Source: an uncultured Bacteroidota bacterium (GTDB taxonomy: Bacteria; Bacteroidota; Bacteroidia; Flavobacteriales; Flavobacteriaceae). From it: a stretch of 64,000 nt of DNA. The stretch's first letter is position 1. Each line of letters starts with the position of its first letter. Both the position numbers and the translations under genes were made by a program. Shown here piece by piece: positions 38,716 through 48,368 of this stretch. The notes below the pieces were generated by a model. It searched no databases, had not been told where the DNA came from, and saw nothing but the letters and a program-made list of their open reading frames with translations. Location of the stretch: contig CACEKL010000001.1 in assembly GCA_902560025.1 (NCBI GenBank), positions 1-64,000 of the forward strand. Direction: 5' to 3'.

Positions 38716-40332
38716 ATGAAAAATCGTATCACTCTTTTATTTTTACTATTTGCATTTAATTTGGCTTTTCCTCAAGGTAAACTTCAAACAATAAATCAAA
38801 TAATTTCAGAAGCAGAAAATAATTCTCAACTTGAAACTTTAGCACATGAGCTAATGGATCAGATTGGACCTAGACTTACAGGGACCCCTCAAATGCAATT
38901 AGCACATGATTGGGTAGTTAATACATATGCTAAGTGGGACATAAATGCAAAAAATGAACAATTTGGTCAGTGGAGAGCATGGGAAAGAGGGATAAGTCAC
39001 ATGGATATGATGACTCCTTGGGTGAAATCCTTAGAAGGGCAACAGTTATCTTGGAGTGCTAGCACGAAAAAAAATGGAGTTTTAGCTGAAGCAGTGTTAA
39101 TACCCTATGAATCAAAAGAAGTTTTTGATGACTGGTTAAAAACAATTAAAGGTAAACATATTTTACTATCCGAAACAGACATCTCGGGAAGACCAGATTA
39201 TGATTTAGAGAGGTGGGCAAAAGAGAGCACATTGGAAGAGATCAGAAGATATAGAATTAGTGCTAGAAGTAGATATGTTAGGAATCAAAGAAAGACAGGA
39301 TATAGCAGACAGGATATGATTAAAGCAATTGAAGACGCTAAGCCTGCTTCAATACTAACTAGTAACTGGAGAGGTGGATTTGGTACTAACACAATTTTTA
39401 GTCCTGGATATTATGGAATTAGCCCAAAAACTCCTACTGTTGATCTTAGTATGGAAGATTATGGCCTTTTATATAGACTAGCTCAAAGCAATCAAAAACC
39501 AACACTGAATGTTAACGTGCAATCAAAAGAATTAGGAAAGGTTCCAACATATAATTCCATAGCTAGAATTGAAGGTGTAGAAAAACCAAACGAGTATATA
39601 ATTCTATCTGCACATTTAGATACTACAGGTGGTGGAACTGGGGCAACTGACAATGGAACTGGAACTATTGTAATGATGGAAGCAATGAGAATTTTAAAGA
39701 AGATTTACCCAAATCCCAAAAGAACTATAATTGCTGGTCATTGGGGTGCTGAGGAGCAAGGTCTAAATGGATCAAGTGCATTCGTAGAGGATAATCCTGA
39801 AATTGTAAATAATCTTCAAGCTCTCTTTAATCAAGATAATGGGACTGGTAGAACTGTTCAGATAAGTGGTCACGGGTTTACTGAGGCATATAGATTTATT
39901 GGGGATTGGCTTCAATATGTTCCATCTGAGATAAGAGATGAAATTGAAACAGATTTTCCTGGAGTTCCAATTCCATTATTTCAAAAGGAATCTAACGGAA
40001 GAATGGTTAGAGCTGGAGGTTCATCTGATTGGAGAAATTTTGTTTCTTCAGGTGTTCCAGGTTTCAATCTTACTTCATTAGATTTTTCTTATGGAGGAAA
40101 AAGTAAGTATTTTTATACCTGGCATACAAACAGAGACACTTATGATAAAATTGTGTTTGATGATGTTAGAGATAATGCAATTCTTGTAGCTATATTGACA
40201 TACCTTGCAAGTGAAGAAGATGAATTAATGCCAAGAGATAGAAGAGTACTTCCTATTAATCCTTTAACTGGAGAAAGAGGAAAATGGCCTTCTCTTAGGA
40301 TTCCTAATAGAGACGGATCTGAAGATAATTAG
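38716..40332 (+). CDS. Exported M28-family zinc aminopeptidase/carboxypeptidase Q-like
   Basis: A 538-residue metallopeptidase. Signal peptide about 1-19 (ending NLAFPQ). After a PA-like middle domain, the M28 core has the two-zinc ligands in order: LSAHLDT (about 298-304), ATDNGTGT (about 312-319), the catalytic and ligand glutamates in WGAEEQGLNGS (about 346-356), Asp in FNQDNGTG, and the last histidine in TWHTNRDTYD (about 474-483). The layout resembles plasma glutamate carboxypeptidase/carboxypeptidase Q. Divergent from the M14/amidohydrolase/5-oxoprolinase operon, it adds to a peptide degradation locus. The hydroxylase gene follows after one base. Confidence 0.9.
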   Translation: MKNRITLLFLLFAFNLAFPQGKLQTINQIISEAENNSQLETLAHELMDQIGPRLTGTPQMQLAHDWVVNTYAKWDINAKNEQFGQWRAWERGISHMDMMTPWVKSLEGQQLSWSASTKKNGVLAEAVLIPYESKEVFDDWLKTIKGKHILLSETDISGRPDYDLERWAKESTLEEIRRYRISARSRYVRNQRKTGYSRQDMIKAIEDAKPASILTSNWRGGFGTNTIFSPGYYGISPKTPTVDLSMEDYGLLYRLAQSNQKPTLNVNVQSKELGKVPTYNSIARIEGVEKPNEYIILSAHLDTTGGGTGATDNGTGTIVMMEAMRILKKIYPNPKRTIIAGHWGAEEQGLNGSSAFVEDNPEIVNNLQALFNQDNGTGRTVQISGHGFTEAYRFIGDWLQYVPSEIRDEIETDFPGVPIPLFQKESNGRMVRAGGSSDWRNFVSSGVPGFNLTSLDFSYGGKSKYFYTWHTNRDTYDKIVFDDVRDNAILVAILTYLASEEDELMPRDRRVLPINPLTGERGKWPSLRIPNRDGSEDN

Positions 40333-40333
40333 T

Positions 40334-41155
40334 ATGGAAAACTTATTATTGCTATTTGAAAATATTTCACCAGTTAATAGAGCAATAATAATTGTTTCTG
40401 GTATTACCTTTTTTTGGGTAATTGAAGGTATTGTTCCTTTTAAATTTCTCAACTATAAGAAATGGATTCATTCAATTCCAAATTTTCTATTAACTCTAAC
40501 AACAATAATTGTAAATTTTTTCTTTGCATTTTTACTAGTTTTTGCCTCTGATTGGTCAAATGAAAATAGTTTTGGAATTATACATTTTATAAACTCATCT
40601 ACATTAGTAAGTGTAATTATTGGATTGTTATTACTTGATTTAATTGGAGCATATCTACCTCATCTAGTTCAACATAAGGTTAAATTATTGTGGCATATAC
40701 ATATTGTTCATCACACTGATCATAAAGTTGACACAACAACTGCAAACAGACATCATCCATTAGAAAGTGTCGTAAGATTTATTTTTACATTTATTGGAAT
40801 ATTTGTATCAGGAGCTCCTATTGGCCTTGTTCTTCTATATCAATCTATCTCAGTTCTTGCTTCTCAATTTAATCATGCTAATATTCAAATCTCTAATAGG
40901 TTTGATAATATTTTAAGCTATGTGATAGTGTCTCCAAATATGCATAAGGTTCATCATCACTTTGAATTGCCATATACAGATTCAAACTATGGAAATATTT
41001 TTTCTATTTGGGATAGAATTTTTGGAACCTATATGGAATTAGACAAGAGTAAAATAAAATATGGAGTAGATACTGATCTTGACGAGAAGTTAAATTCTAA
41101 ATTTATTAGCCTGCTGGAGAGGCCATTTAAAAAATGGTATAAATATTTTAGCTGA
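40334..41155 (+). CDS. Sterol desaturase/fatty acid hydroxylase family membrane protein
   Basis: A 273-residue integral membrane di-iron enzyme candidate. Four or so helices surround the histidine clusters: HLVQH and HIHIVHH (about 112-127), NRHHPLES (about 137), and HKVHHHFE (about 208-215), the usual HxxxH/HxxHH pattern of the family. Such enzymes hydroxylate or desaturate lipid chains, carotenoids or sphingoid bases; substrate unknown. It begins 1 base after the M28 peptidase stop, so the two are co-transcribed although no metabolic link is obvious. Its last 8 bases overlap the convergent hisS. Confidence 0.87.
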   Translation: MENLLLLFENISPVNRAIIIVSGITFFWVIEGIVPFKFLNYKKWIHSIPNFLLTLTTIIVNFFFAFLLVFASDWSNENSFGIIHFINSSTLVSVIIGLLLLDLIGAYLPHLVQHKVKLLWHIHIVHHTDHKVDTTTANRHHPLESVVRFIFTFIGIFVSGAPIGLVLLYQSISVLASQFNHANIQISNRFDNILSYVIVSPNMHKVHHHFELPYTDSNYGNIFSIWDRIFGTYMELDKSKIKYGVDTDLDEKLNSKFISLLERPFKKWYKYFS

Positions 41156-42527
41156 TTTCTTTAATTTTTTTAGCTAAAGAATCTATTTGCGTGAATGTTA
41201 ACTCTTCTCCTTTTGACATATCCTTAACTTTAAAAATATCTTTCTTTAATTCATCATCACCAATAATTACAACAAAGTCAATTCCTTTTTTATTGGCGTA
41301 GTCTAATTGCTTTTTAATTTTAACATCAACAGGATAAATTTCGCAAACAATACCATCTTTCCTTAACTGATTTACAGAGTCAATAAAATTCGATATTTTA
41401 TCAGTCCCAAAATTTAAAAATAAAAATGACTTAGATGAGTCTAATAGATTAGGAAAAAGATTAAGCTCCTCAAGAATTAAAAAAATCCTATCAAAACCAA
41501 AAGATATACCAAAACCACTTAATTTAGGATTATTCTTCTGGACTAGATCGTCATATCTACCTCCTCCCCCAATAGAGCCTAAGCTGAAGTCTTTGGGAGA
41601 GGAAACTTCAACGATAGTCCCGGTATAATACCCCAAACCTCTTGCTAGAGATAAATCAAATTCAATCTCAATATTGTTTAACTTAAATTGATTACAAGTA
41701 TTAATTATTTCTTCAATTGAATCAATTGAATTAGAAGGAATATTTTTACTATTGAACTCCTTTCTGACTATATCAATTTTACTTTTATTAGAACCCTTGA
41801 TATTAAGGAAAAAGATAAGTTTATCTATTGACTCAGTTTTCATACCTTTTTTAGATAATTCATCCACTACTCCATCAATCCCAATTTTATCGGACTTATC
41901 TAGTGTTGAAGAGATTTCAGATAAGCTTTCAAGATTCATTATCTTCGATATACCTTCTAAAATTTCTCTATTATTTATTCTAAGAACTAGTTTTGGTAAT
42001 CCAAGATTTTCAAAAACATGGTCATATACTTTAATACACTCAACCTCGTTTAAAAAGTTTTTTTCTCCAATTATATCAACGTCGCACTGAAGAAATTCTC
42101 TATATCTACCTTTTTGAGGTCTATCTGCTCTCCAAACTAATTGAGTTTGAAATCTTTTAAATGGTAGAGTAATTTCATTTAAGTTTTGTTGCACAAACCT
42201 AGACAAAGGTACTGTAAGATCGTACCTAAGGGCCTTATCACTTATAGAATTAGCAAACTTGGATAGCTTTCCATCATTAAGTGAGCTTATATCTGCTTTT
42301 TTTACTTTTTCACCAGAGGATAAAATCTTAAACATTAAAGAATCCTCTTCATCTCCATATTTATCTGTAAGTGTGGATAAATTTTCAAATGAAGGTGTCT
42401 GTATCTCCTGGAAATTAAATGATTTGAAACTGTCTCTTAGAACTTTTAAAAGGTAATTTCTTTTTTTTAATTCTAGTGAAGAAAAATCTCTTGTTCCCTT
42501 TGGTGTATTAAGTTTTTGAGACATCAA
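41148..42527 (-). CDS. hisS: Histidyl-tRNA synthetase (HisRS)
   Basis: Class II aminoacyl-tRNA synthetase charging tRNA-His. N-terminal TPKGTRDFSSLE (about 7-18), motif 2 region with RYDLTVPLSRFV (about 97-108) and FQTQLVWRADRPQKGRYREF, the histidine-specific ARGLGYYTGTIVE (about 294-306) and motif 3 SIGGGGRYDDLV (about 315-326), and a C-terminal anticodon-binding domain (about 365-455). Length 459 is normal. It lies 40 bases downstream of rplI on the same strand and may be read from the ribosomal operon. Confidence 0.95.
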   Translation of the reverse strand: MMSQKLNTPKGTRDFSSLELKKRNYLLKVLRDSFKSFNFQEIQTPSFENLSTLTDKYGDEEDSLMFKILSSGEKVKKADISSLNDGKLSKFANSISDKALRYDLTVPLSRFVQQNLNEITLPFKRFQTQLVWRADRPQKGRYREFLQCDVDIIGEKNFLNEVECIKVYDHVFENLGLPKLVLRINNREILEGISKIMNLESLSEISSTLDKSDKIGIDGVVDELSKKGMKTESIDKLIFFLNIKGSNKSKIDIVRKEFNSKNIPSNSIDSIEEIINTCNQFKLNNIEIEFDLSLARGLGYYTGTIVEVSSPKDFSLGSIGGGGRYDDLVQKNNPKLSGFGISFGFDRIFLILEELNLFPNLLDSSKSFLFLNFGTDKISNFIDSVNQLRKDGIVCEIYPVDVKIKKQLDYANKKGIDFVVIIGDDELKKDIFKVKDMSKGEELTFTQIDSLAKKIKEIS

Positions 42528-42567
42528 AAATTTATTTGATAATCAAGTGAACAATAAAGTTATGAAA

Positions 42568-43020
42568 TTATTTCTTTTCGGCTAGAAGCTCGAAATTTAA
42601 TTGAGTAGAAACTTCTCTATGAAGCCTTATAGATGCCTGATATTTTCCTATTCTTTTAATGGATTTACCTGGAATTGAAATATTTTCTTTTTCTACTTCA
42701 ATTTTTTTACCAACTAAGCCTTTAGCAACATCAGCGTTAGATATTGAACCAAAAAGTTTTCCGTCTGGACCAACTTTTGCAGAGATCTTAAGATCAAGTT
42801 TAGAAATTTTTGCAGCTAACTTCTCAGCATCGTCAATTATAGACTTTTCCTTAAAAGCTTTTTGTTTTAAATTTTCAGCTAAAACTTTTTTGGCAGACTC
42901 AGTTGCTAAAACAGCTTTTCCTGTTGGTATAAGAAAGTTTCTACCATATCCAGCCTTAACTATTACAATTTCATCTTTAAAACCTACGTTAGCAACGTTC
43001 TCTTTTAGTATAATCTCCAT
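42568..43020 (-). CDS. rplI: 50S ribosomal protein bL9 (RplI)
   Basis: 150-residue two-domain L9. The N-terminal MEIILKENVANVGFKDEIV with KAGYGRNFLIPTGKAVLAT (about 27-45) is the conserved 23S rRNA-binding domain; a connecting helix and a C-terminal domain follow. Third gene of rpsF-rpsR-rplI, 2 bases after rpsR. Nothing unusual in the reading frame. Confidence 0.97.
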   Translation of the reverse strand: MEIILKENVANVGFKDEIVIVKAGYGRNFLIPTGKAVLATESAKKVLAENLKQKAFKEKSIIDDAEKLAAKISKLDLKISAKVGPDGKLFGSISNADVAKGLVGKKIEVEKENISIPGKSIKRIGKYQASIRLHREVSTQLNFELLAEKK

Positions 43021-43022
43021 AA

Positions 43023-43319
43023 TTATTTTAATAAGTCTCCAACATATGGCAATAAAGCTAAGTGTCTAGCTCTCTTTACTGCTGTAGCAACTTTTCTTTG
43101 ATATTTTAGTGAAGTACCTGTTAACCTTCTTGGCAAAATTTTTCCCTGCTCATTAATGAATCTGTTTAAAAAATCTGGATCTTTATAATCAACATATTTA
43201 ATACCTGATCTTCTAAACATGCAATATTTCTTTGCTTTAGAAGTATTGATATCTAAAGGAGAAAGATATCTAATCTCACCCTCATTTTTAATTTTTGATT
43301 GCTCATCAATGCCTGCCAT
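43023..43319 (-). CDS. rpsR: 30S ribosomal protein bS18 (RpsR)
   Basis: 98 residues, including the family core [20 protein letters not shown] (about 41-60) and [20 protein letters not shown] (about 61-80). It binds with bS6 in the 30S platform. The N-terminal extension of about 25 residues relative to the E. coli protein (75) is normal for Bacteroidetes. It lies between rpsF and rplI with 2-base gaps. No ssb gene is inserted between rpsF and rpsR, unlike in Firmicutes. Confidence 0.97.
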   Translation of the reverse strand: MAGIDEQSKIKNEGEIRYLSPLDINTSKAKKYCMFRRSGIKYVDYKDPDFLNRFINEQGKILPRRLTGTSLKYQRKVATAVKRARHLALLPYVGDLLK

Positions 43320-43321
43320 AA

Positions 43322-43663
43322 TTAACTAGCTTTTTTTGTATTTCTATTTCTTCTTTTTTCTGCCCACTCAATAGCATCTTTTTCAAGAGTCACTGTTAAG
43401 TATCTCATAATGGTTTCATCTCTTTTAAACTCAACTTCTAGAGATGAGACAGTATCTGCAGGAGCAGTATACTCAATAAGATTATAAAATCCACTGTTTT
43501 TATTTTGAATAGTATATGATAACTTTTTTAAACCCCAAATTTCTTTACTTACAATCTTAGCACCATTAGACTTTAAATACTTCTCGTATTTGTCTACTGC
43601 TTTTTCAACTTGCTCCTCAGAAAGTGCAGGGTTTAAAATAAATACTGTTTCGTAGTTTTTCAT
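43322..43663 (-). CDS. rpsF: 30S ribosomal protein bS6 (RpsF)
   Basis: 113-residue bS6, starting [20 protein letters not shown], with the [14 protein letters not shown] strand region (about 48-61) and [16 protein letters not shown] (about 81-96). Binds bS18 and 16S rRNA. First gene of the ribosomal operon; a strong promoter match lies directly upstream. It is followed 2 bases later by rpsR. Confidence 0.97.
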   Translation of the reverse strand: MKNYETVFILNPALSEEQVEKAVDKYEKYLKSNGAKIVSKEIWGLKKLSYTIQNKNSGFYNLIEYTAPADTVSSLEVEFKRDETIMRYLTVTLEKDAIEWAEKRRNRNTKKAS

Positions 43664-43680
43664 CTTAAAATCTTAGGCCG

Positions 43681-43712
43681 CAAAATTAGGTTTTTATATA
43701 ATATCTGCCAAA
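43681..43712 (-). promoter_or_regulatory. Promoter for rpsF-rpsR-rplI
   Basis: On the minus strand TTTG (43709-43712), a 20-base spacer and TAATTTTG (43681-43688) match both Bacteroidetes promoter elements. The transcript would start near 43674, about 11 bases before the rpsF ATG. The promoter lies in the 71-base gap after priA, so the ribosomal genes can be read independently of priA. Confidence 0.75.
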
Positions 43713-43734
43713 TTTATTTTAAGTAAACTATATT

Positions 43735-46179
43735 CTAATTAGGATCAACATCTACGATGACTTTTACACTTCTATATTTTGATATTGAATCAAAACTTTT
43801 CATTATTAATTGAAATTTACTTCTAAACGTATTTAGGTCCTTTAAATCTGTAAGTTTTACCAAAAATTCTTTATGATATTTATTTTTAATTCTTGAGATT
43901 TCAGGGTATACAGGCCCTAATACTAAACCTTTAAAATTTGCTCTAATAGCTTTGTTTATCCAATCAGAAGAACTATTTAATTTATCAAAACTTTTGTCTT
44001 TCATAGTTATCCTAATAAGTCTTACAAAAGGTGGGTATTTGTAATCCTCTCTTTCAATAAGTTGTTTAGCATACATTTTATCGAAATCGTTATTTATTAC
44101 ATTTATAATAATTGGATGATCTGGCTGATATGTCTGTAAATACACACTACCCCTTTCACCTGACCTTCCTGATCTTCCAGCAACTTGAGTTAAAACTTGA
44201 AAAGCTTTTTCATGTGCTCTAAAATCTGGAAAATTCAAAAAATGATCAGTATTAATTACTCCTACAAGACCTACGTTTTTAAAGTCTAAACCTTTAGTTA
44301 TCATCTGCGTACCAATTAAAATATCGATTTCATGATCAGCAAATGAATTAATTATTTTATCAAATGCCCATTTACCTCTAGTTGTATCCCAATCCATTCT
44401 ACTTACATTTAAATTAGGAAAAATTTCTTTTACAACTTCTTCTATTTGTTGAGTTCCATCTCCTCTATAACCCATTGTTTGCATTCCACAAGAATTACAC
44501 TTTATCTCTGCTTTTAATTGAAATCCACAATAGTGGCATCTTAATGTATTTGAGTGTAAATGATATGTTAAAGTAACATCACAATTATCACACATAATAT
44601 TATGACCACAAGAACCACACTGCCATTGGGGGGAATATCCTCTTCTATTTCTAAATAGAATAACTTGTTTTCCTTTATCTGCTGCTTTATTTATTTCATC
44701 AACCAATTTTTTGGAAAATATAGAACTTAATTCATGTTTAGGTTCAGATTTCATATCAATTGTATGGATAAAAGGCATCTCTATATTTCCATATCTTTCT
44801 TTTATTTCAACAAAACCATATTTATTATTTCTAGCATTGTAAGTTGATTCAATTGAAGGAGTAGCTGAGCCTAAAATAATTTTAGTTTTAAAAATTTTGG
44901 ATAAATATATAGCTGAATCTCTTGCATTATATCTAGGTGAAGGCTCTTGCTGTTTATATGAAACTTCATGTTCCTCGTCAACAATAATAAGACCTAAATC
45001 GTCAAATGGAAGAAACACAGATGACCGAGCACCAATTACTAACTGTGAATTCTCTTTATTATTACTTATACTTTCCCAAACTTCAGTTCTTTCATTAAGA
45101 GAGTATCTTGAATGGTAAACAGATATTTTATTAGCAAAATGATTTCTTAATTTTTGAATTATCTGGGTTGTTAAGGAAATCTCAGGTAATAGATAAAGTA
45201 CTTGCTTACCATGTTTCAAGTATTTCTCAATGAGCTTTATATATATTTCAGTTTTTCCAGAAGAAGTAACACCGTGAAGAAGAATAATATCTTTTTCCTT
45301 AAGTTGTTTATTCAATTTAGATAAAACATCTTTTTGGAGTTTAGTTAATAAATTGGAAGAATCAATATTTACTTCTCTAATATGATTTCTATCAATCTTT
45401 ATTTTTTTTATAGTTATAAAACCCTTTTTCTCAAGACTTTTAAGAGTGGTGTCTGAGAATTTAATAGTCTTTTTTAGATCCTTAATAATTAAATAGTCCT
45501 TAGATTGAATCATACTAATAATAGACAATAAAAGCTCTTTTTGTTTAGGTGTACTCTTTAATAGATCTAAAGAATCTTTTATGTTTATTTCATCAATTAA
45601 TCTTCTTTCAAGAAATATTACATTTAAAAGTTTTGGCCTGTACTTTTCCTTTAGCTCGTAGTTTAATTCAACATACCCGTTTAATATCATCTTTTGAATA
45701 ATTGGGTATGGATTTTTTTTATTTAAAATTTCAGAAATATCATTTAGCTTAAGATTTTGAAAATCAAGTGCATCATATATCAAATATTCTTCATCTGACA
45801 TTTTATTAGCAACATCATCAGATATCTCTTTTTTTATAATTAAACTATCACTCTCAAGGAGGAAGGTAGAGGGTACTGCAGCTTTCATAACATCACCAAT
45901 TGGCACGAAATAGTATCTTGAAATCCAATTCCAAAAATCTATTTGATTTTGTGATACTAGGCTCTTATCTCCATATATAAATTCAATTGGTTTAGTTTCA
46001 TATGATTCAGGTTTATTGTTATGTATTTCATTTACTATACCAGTGTAAATTTTTCTTTTTCCAAAATTTACAGCAACCCTAAAGCCAATCTCTAATTTGT
46101 TAAATTCATCTTGCGATAATTCATATGTAAAAGTGCCCTTTAGTGGAAGAGGGAGTATAACATCTACATAGTAATTCAT
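43735..46179 (-). CDS. priA: Primosomal replication restart helicase PriA
   Basis: Superfamily 2 helicase that reloads the replisome at stalled forks. The N-terminal DNA-binding domains (about 1-200) lead to Walker A HGVTSSGKTEIY (about 299-310), the DEEH box VDEEHEVSYKQQ (about 385-396), and the two-zinc insert with eight cysteines in CGSCGHNIMCDNC and CHYCG...CNSCG (about 517-563). C-terminal helicase motifs include GTQMITKGLDFKNVGLV and QVAGRSGR. Length 814 is typical for Bacteroidetes PriA. Divergent from the gene at 46222, 42 bases away. Confidence 0.95.
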   Translation of the reverse strand: MNYYVDVILPLPLKGTFTYELSQDEFNKLEIGFRVAVNFGKRKIYTGIVNEIHNNKPESYETKPIEFIYGDKSLVSQNQIDFWNWISRYYFVPIGDVMKAAVPSTFLLESDSLIIKKEISDDVANKMSDEEYLIYDALDFQNLKLNDISEILNKKNPYPIIQKMILNGYVELNYELKEKYRPKLLNVIFLERRLIDEINIKDSLDLLKSTPKQKELLLSIISMIQSKDYLIIKDLKKTIKFSDTTLKSLEKKGFITIKKIKIDRNHIREVNIDSSNLLTKLQKDVLSKLNKQLKEKDIILLHGVTSSGKTEIYIKLIEKYLKHGKQVLYLLPEISLTTQIIQKLRNHFANKISVYHSRYSLNERTEVWESISNNKENSQLVIGARSSVFLPFDDLGLIIVDEEHEVSYKQQEPSPRYNARDSAIYLSKIFKTKIILGSATPSIESTYNARNNKYGFVEIKERYGNIEMPFIHTIDMKSEPKHELSSIFSKKLVDEINKAADKGKQVILFRNRRGYSPQWQCGSCGHNIMCDNCDVTLTYHLHSNTLRCHYCGFQLKAEIKCNSCGMQTMGYRGDGTQQIEEVVKEIFPNLNVSRMDWDTTRGKWAFDKIINSFADHEIDILIGTQMITKGLDFKNVGLVGVINTDHFLNFPDFRAHEKAFQVLTQVAGRSGRSGERGSVYLQTYQPDHPIIINVINNDFDKMYAKQLIEREDYKYPPFVRLIRITMKDKSFDKLNSSSDWINKAIRANFKGLVLGPVYPEISRIKNKYHKEFLVKLTDLKDLNTFRSKFQLIMKSFDSISKYRSVKVIVDVDPN

Positions 46180-46221
46180 GCTTAATTATAATTTATTCTT
46201 TCTAATTTAGCAATTAGCCTG

Positions 46222-46980
46222 ATGAAAAAGTTTTTTTTAATTATAATTCTTTTAATTTCTTCTTTAGCTTACTCTCAAGATCAAACTGATGTAGTTAAGG
46301 GAAGAGTTCAAAGTGAAACTTCTGAGTCAATTCTTCAAAACGTTCACGTTCTTAATCTAACTAAGGTTAAAGGAACTATTACAAACTCTTCAGGAGAATT
46401 TGAAATACAGGCAAAGGTTAACGATACTCTTTATTTTTCCTACATAGGATATAAACCTTTAAAAATAGTGGTAACTAATGATCTAGTAAGATTTGAGGAT
46501 AACACTATCGAATTAACAGAACTTGCTTTTGCACTGGAAGAAGTAATAATAAAACCTTATCAATTAACTGGTTATCTAGAAATTGATGTAAAGAATGCAC
46601 CTGTAAATACATCAACAAGATATAGAATTATAGGTCTAAATTTAGGATATGAGGCAGGAAGAAGGTCAAGATCAGGGATATCAAAAGTGATTGGCGCAAT
46701 ATTTAATCCAGCAGATTTTCTGAATAATTTATTCAAAAAAAAATCTTCGCAAATGGATAAGTTAAGGCTAATGAGGGAGGATGAAGAGATAAAGAACTTA
46801 TTATCAACTAAGTTTGATAGAGAAGTACTTGTTCAATTACTTGCAGTTGAAAAAATTGATATAGACGAAATTTTAAGAAACTGTAATTTTTCTGACACTT
46901 TTATACAACAAGCAAATGACCTTCAAATAATGGAAGCTATTAATGAGTGTTATGATGAATACAAGCTTCTTGAATTTTAA
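46222..46980 (+). CDS. Exported carboxypeptidase-regulatory-like domain protein
   Basis: A 252-residue exported protein: signal peptide about 1-18 (ending SLAYSQ), then a carboxypeptidase-regulatory-like beta sandwich (about 24-95: VVKGRVQSETSESILQNVHV, then TNSSGEFEIQ and LYFSYIGYKP), the module that opens many SusC-type receptors, here without a TonB plug or barrel. The rest (about 100-252) is an unassigned region with a basic stretch (NLFKKKSSQMDKLRLMRE) and a helical end. Similar stand-alone proteins occur just upstream of purB in other Flavobacteria. Function unknown; an envelope role is likely. A degenerate -7 box (TAATTTAG) lies just upstream. Confidence 0.78.
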   Translation: MKKFFLIIILLISSLAYSQDQTDVVKGRVQSETSESILQNVHVLNLTKVKGTITNSSGEFEIQAKVNDTLYFSYIGYKPLKIVVTNDLVRFEDNTIELTELAFALEEVIIKPYQLTGYLEIDVKNAPVNTSTRYRIIGLNLGYEAGRRSRSGISKVIGAIFNPADFLNNLFKKKSSQMDKLRLMREDEEIKNLLSTKFDREVLVQLLAVEKIDIDEILRNCNFSDTFIQQANDLQIMEAINECYDEYKLLEF

Positions 46981-46998
46981 TATACTATTCAGTTAGCT

Positions 46999-47006
46999 TA
47001 TCTTTG
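46999..47006 (+). promoter_or_regulatory. -7 box directly before purB
   Basis: TATCTTTG matches TAnnTTTG and ends 4 bases before the purB ATG at 47011. A transcript from it would be essentially leaderless. A TTG 26 bases upstream is slightly too far to be a good -33 element. Confidence 0.45.
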
Positions 47007-47010
47007 CCAG

Positions 47011-48354
47011 ATGAATGAAAAAAATTTGGAGGCCATATCTCCTATTGATGGAAGATATTTTGATAAGACTGAAAAACTAAAAAAATATTTTAGCGAAAAG
47101 GCTCTAATTTATTATAGACTTAAAGTTGAAGTCGAATACTTTATAGCATTGTGTGAAGCTCAGATTCCTCAATTAAGTAATTTCAATCATACAAAATTTA
47201 AAGATTTAAGGAAAATTTATCTTGATTTCACAATTGATGATGCAATAGAGATTAAGAAGATTGAGAAGTCCACTAATCATGATGTTAAAGCAGTTGAATA
47301 TTTCATTAAACAAAAATTTGATAAAATTGGTATATCTGAGTATAAGGAGTTCATTCACTTTGGACTTACATCTCAGGATATAAACAATACAGCCATTCCT
47401 TTATCAATAAAAGATTTCATAAATGAGGTATATCTAATTAAAATTGAAGAGTTATTAAATTCAATCGAGGATAAATGCAATGATTATAAGGATATAACAA
47501 TAATATCAAGGACACATGGTCAGCCTGCATCTCCTACTAAACTTGGCAAAGAGTTTAAAGTATTTTGGACAAGGATCCATGAACAGTTGAAGAGCTTGAA
47601 AAAAATACCAAATTCTGCCAAATTTTCTGGAGCAGTTGGTAATTTTAATGCCCATAAAGTTGCCTATCCAAAAATTAATTGGAAGAATTTCGGCCTAGAT
47701 TTTGTTGAAAATAAACTTGGGTTAAATTATTCCTATCCGACTACACAGATTGAACACTATGATTCATTTGCTTCACTATCAGATAATTGTAAAAGAATTA
47801 ACAATATTTTGTTAGATATGTGTATTGATATATGGACCTACATTTCGCATGATTATTTTAATCAAAAAATTGTTAAGAATGAGGTAGGATCGTCTGCAAT
47901 GCCTCATAAAGTTAATCCTATTGATTTTGAAAACGCTGAAGGTAATTTAGGGATAGCAAACTCAACATTTAGTTTCTTTTCTAATAAATTAACTAAATCA
48001 AGGCTTCAGAGGGATCTATCTGATAGTACTGTACTTAGAAATATTGGAGTACCATTTAGTCATACTTTAATCTCTTTTGAATCAATTCTGAAAGGGTTAA
48101 GTAAAATTTATGTAAATGAGAGTAAGATTAACAATGATATTGAAGATAATTGGATAGTAGTTTCAGAGGCAATTCAAACAATCTTAAGAAGAGAGGGTTA
48201 CCCAGAGCCCTATGAAGTAATGAAGGAGCTTACAAGAAATAATGAGAAAATAGATAAATCAAAACTTCATAATTTTATTGATACTTTGAATGTTGATCAG
48301 GCTATTAAAAAAGAGTTAAAAAAAATAACTCCGTATAATTATACTGGTATATAA
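47011..48354 (+). CDS. purB: Adenylosuccinate lyase (PurB)
   Basis: Cleaves fumarate from SAICAR and from adenylosuccinate in purine synthesis. N-terminal LEAISPIDGRYFDKTE (about 5-20), SRTHGQPASPTKLGKE (about 166-181), and the fumarase-superfamily loop GSSAMPHKVNPIDFENAEGN (about 294-313) with the catalytic serine. At 447 residues and with the SPIDGRY start it is the E. coli-like class rather than the shorter B. subtilis class. The S41 lipoprotein gene begins 14 bases later. Confidence 0.96.
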   Translation: MNEKNLEAISPIDGRYFDKTEKLKKYFSEKALIYYRLKVEVEYFIALCEAQIPQLSNFNHTKFKDLRKIYLDFTIDDAIEIKKIEKSTNHDVKAVEYFIKQKFDKIGISEYKEFIHFGLTSQDINNTAIPLSIKDFINEVYLIKIEELLNSIEDKCNDYKDITIISRTHGQPASPTKLGKEFKVFWTRIHEQLKSLKKIPNSAKFSGAVGNFNAHKVAYPKINWKNFGLDFVENKLGLNYSYPTTQIEHYDSFASLSDNCKRINNILLDMCIDIWTYISHDYFNQKIVKNEVGSSAMPHKVNPIDFENAEGNLGIANSTFSFFSNKLTKSRLQRDLSDSTVLRNIGVPFSHTLISFESILKGLSKIYVNESKINNDIEDNWIVVSEAIQTILRREGYPEPYEVMKELTRNNEKIDKSKLHNFIDTLNVDQAIKKELKKITPYNYTGI

Positions 48355-48368
48355 TCTTAAGTTTAATC

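Noticed and set aside
42659..43069. 136-codon plus-strand open frame across rplI
   Set aside because: Antisense shadow of a certain ribosomal protein gene; composition is that of a reversed coding strand.
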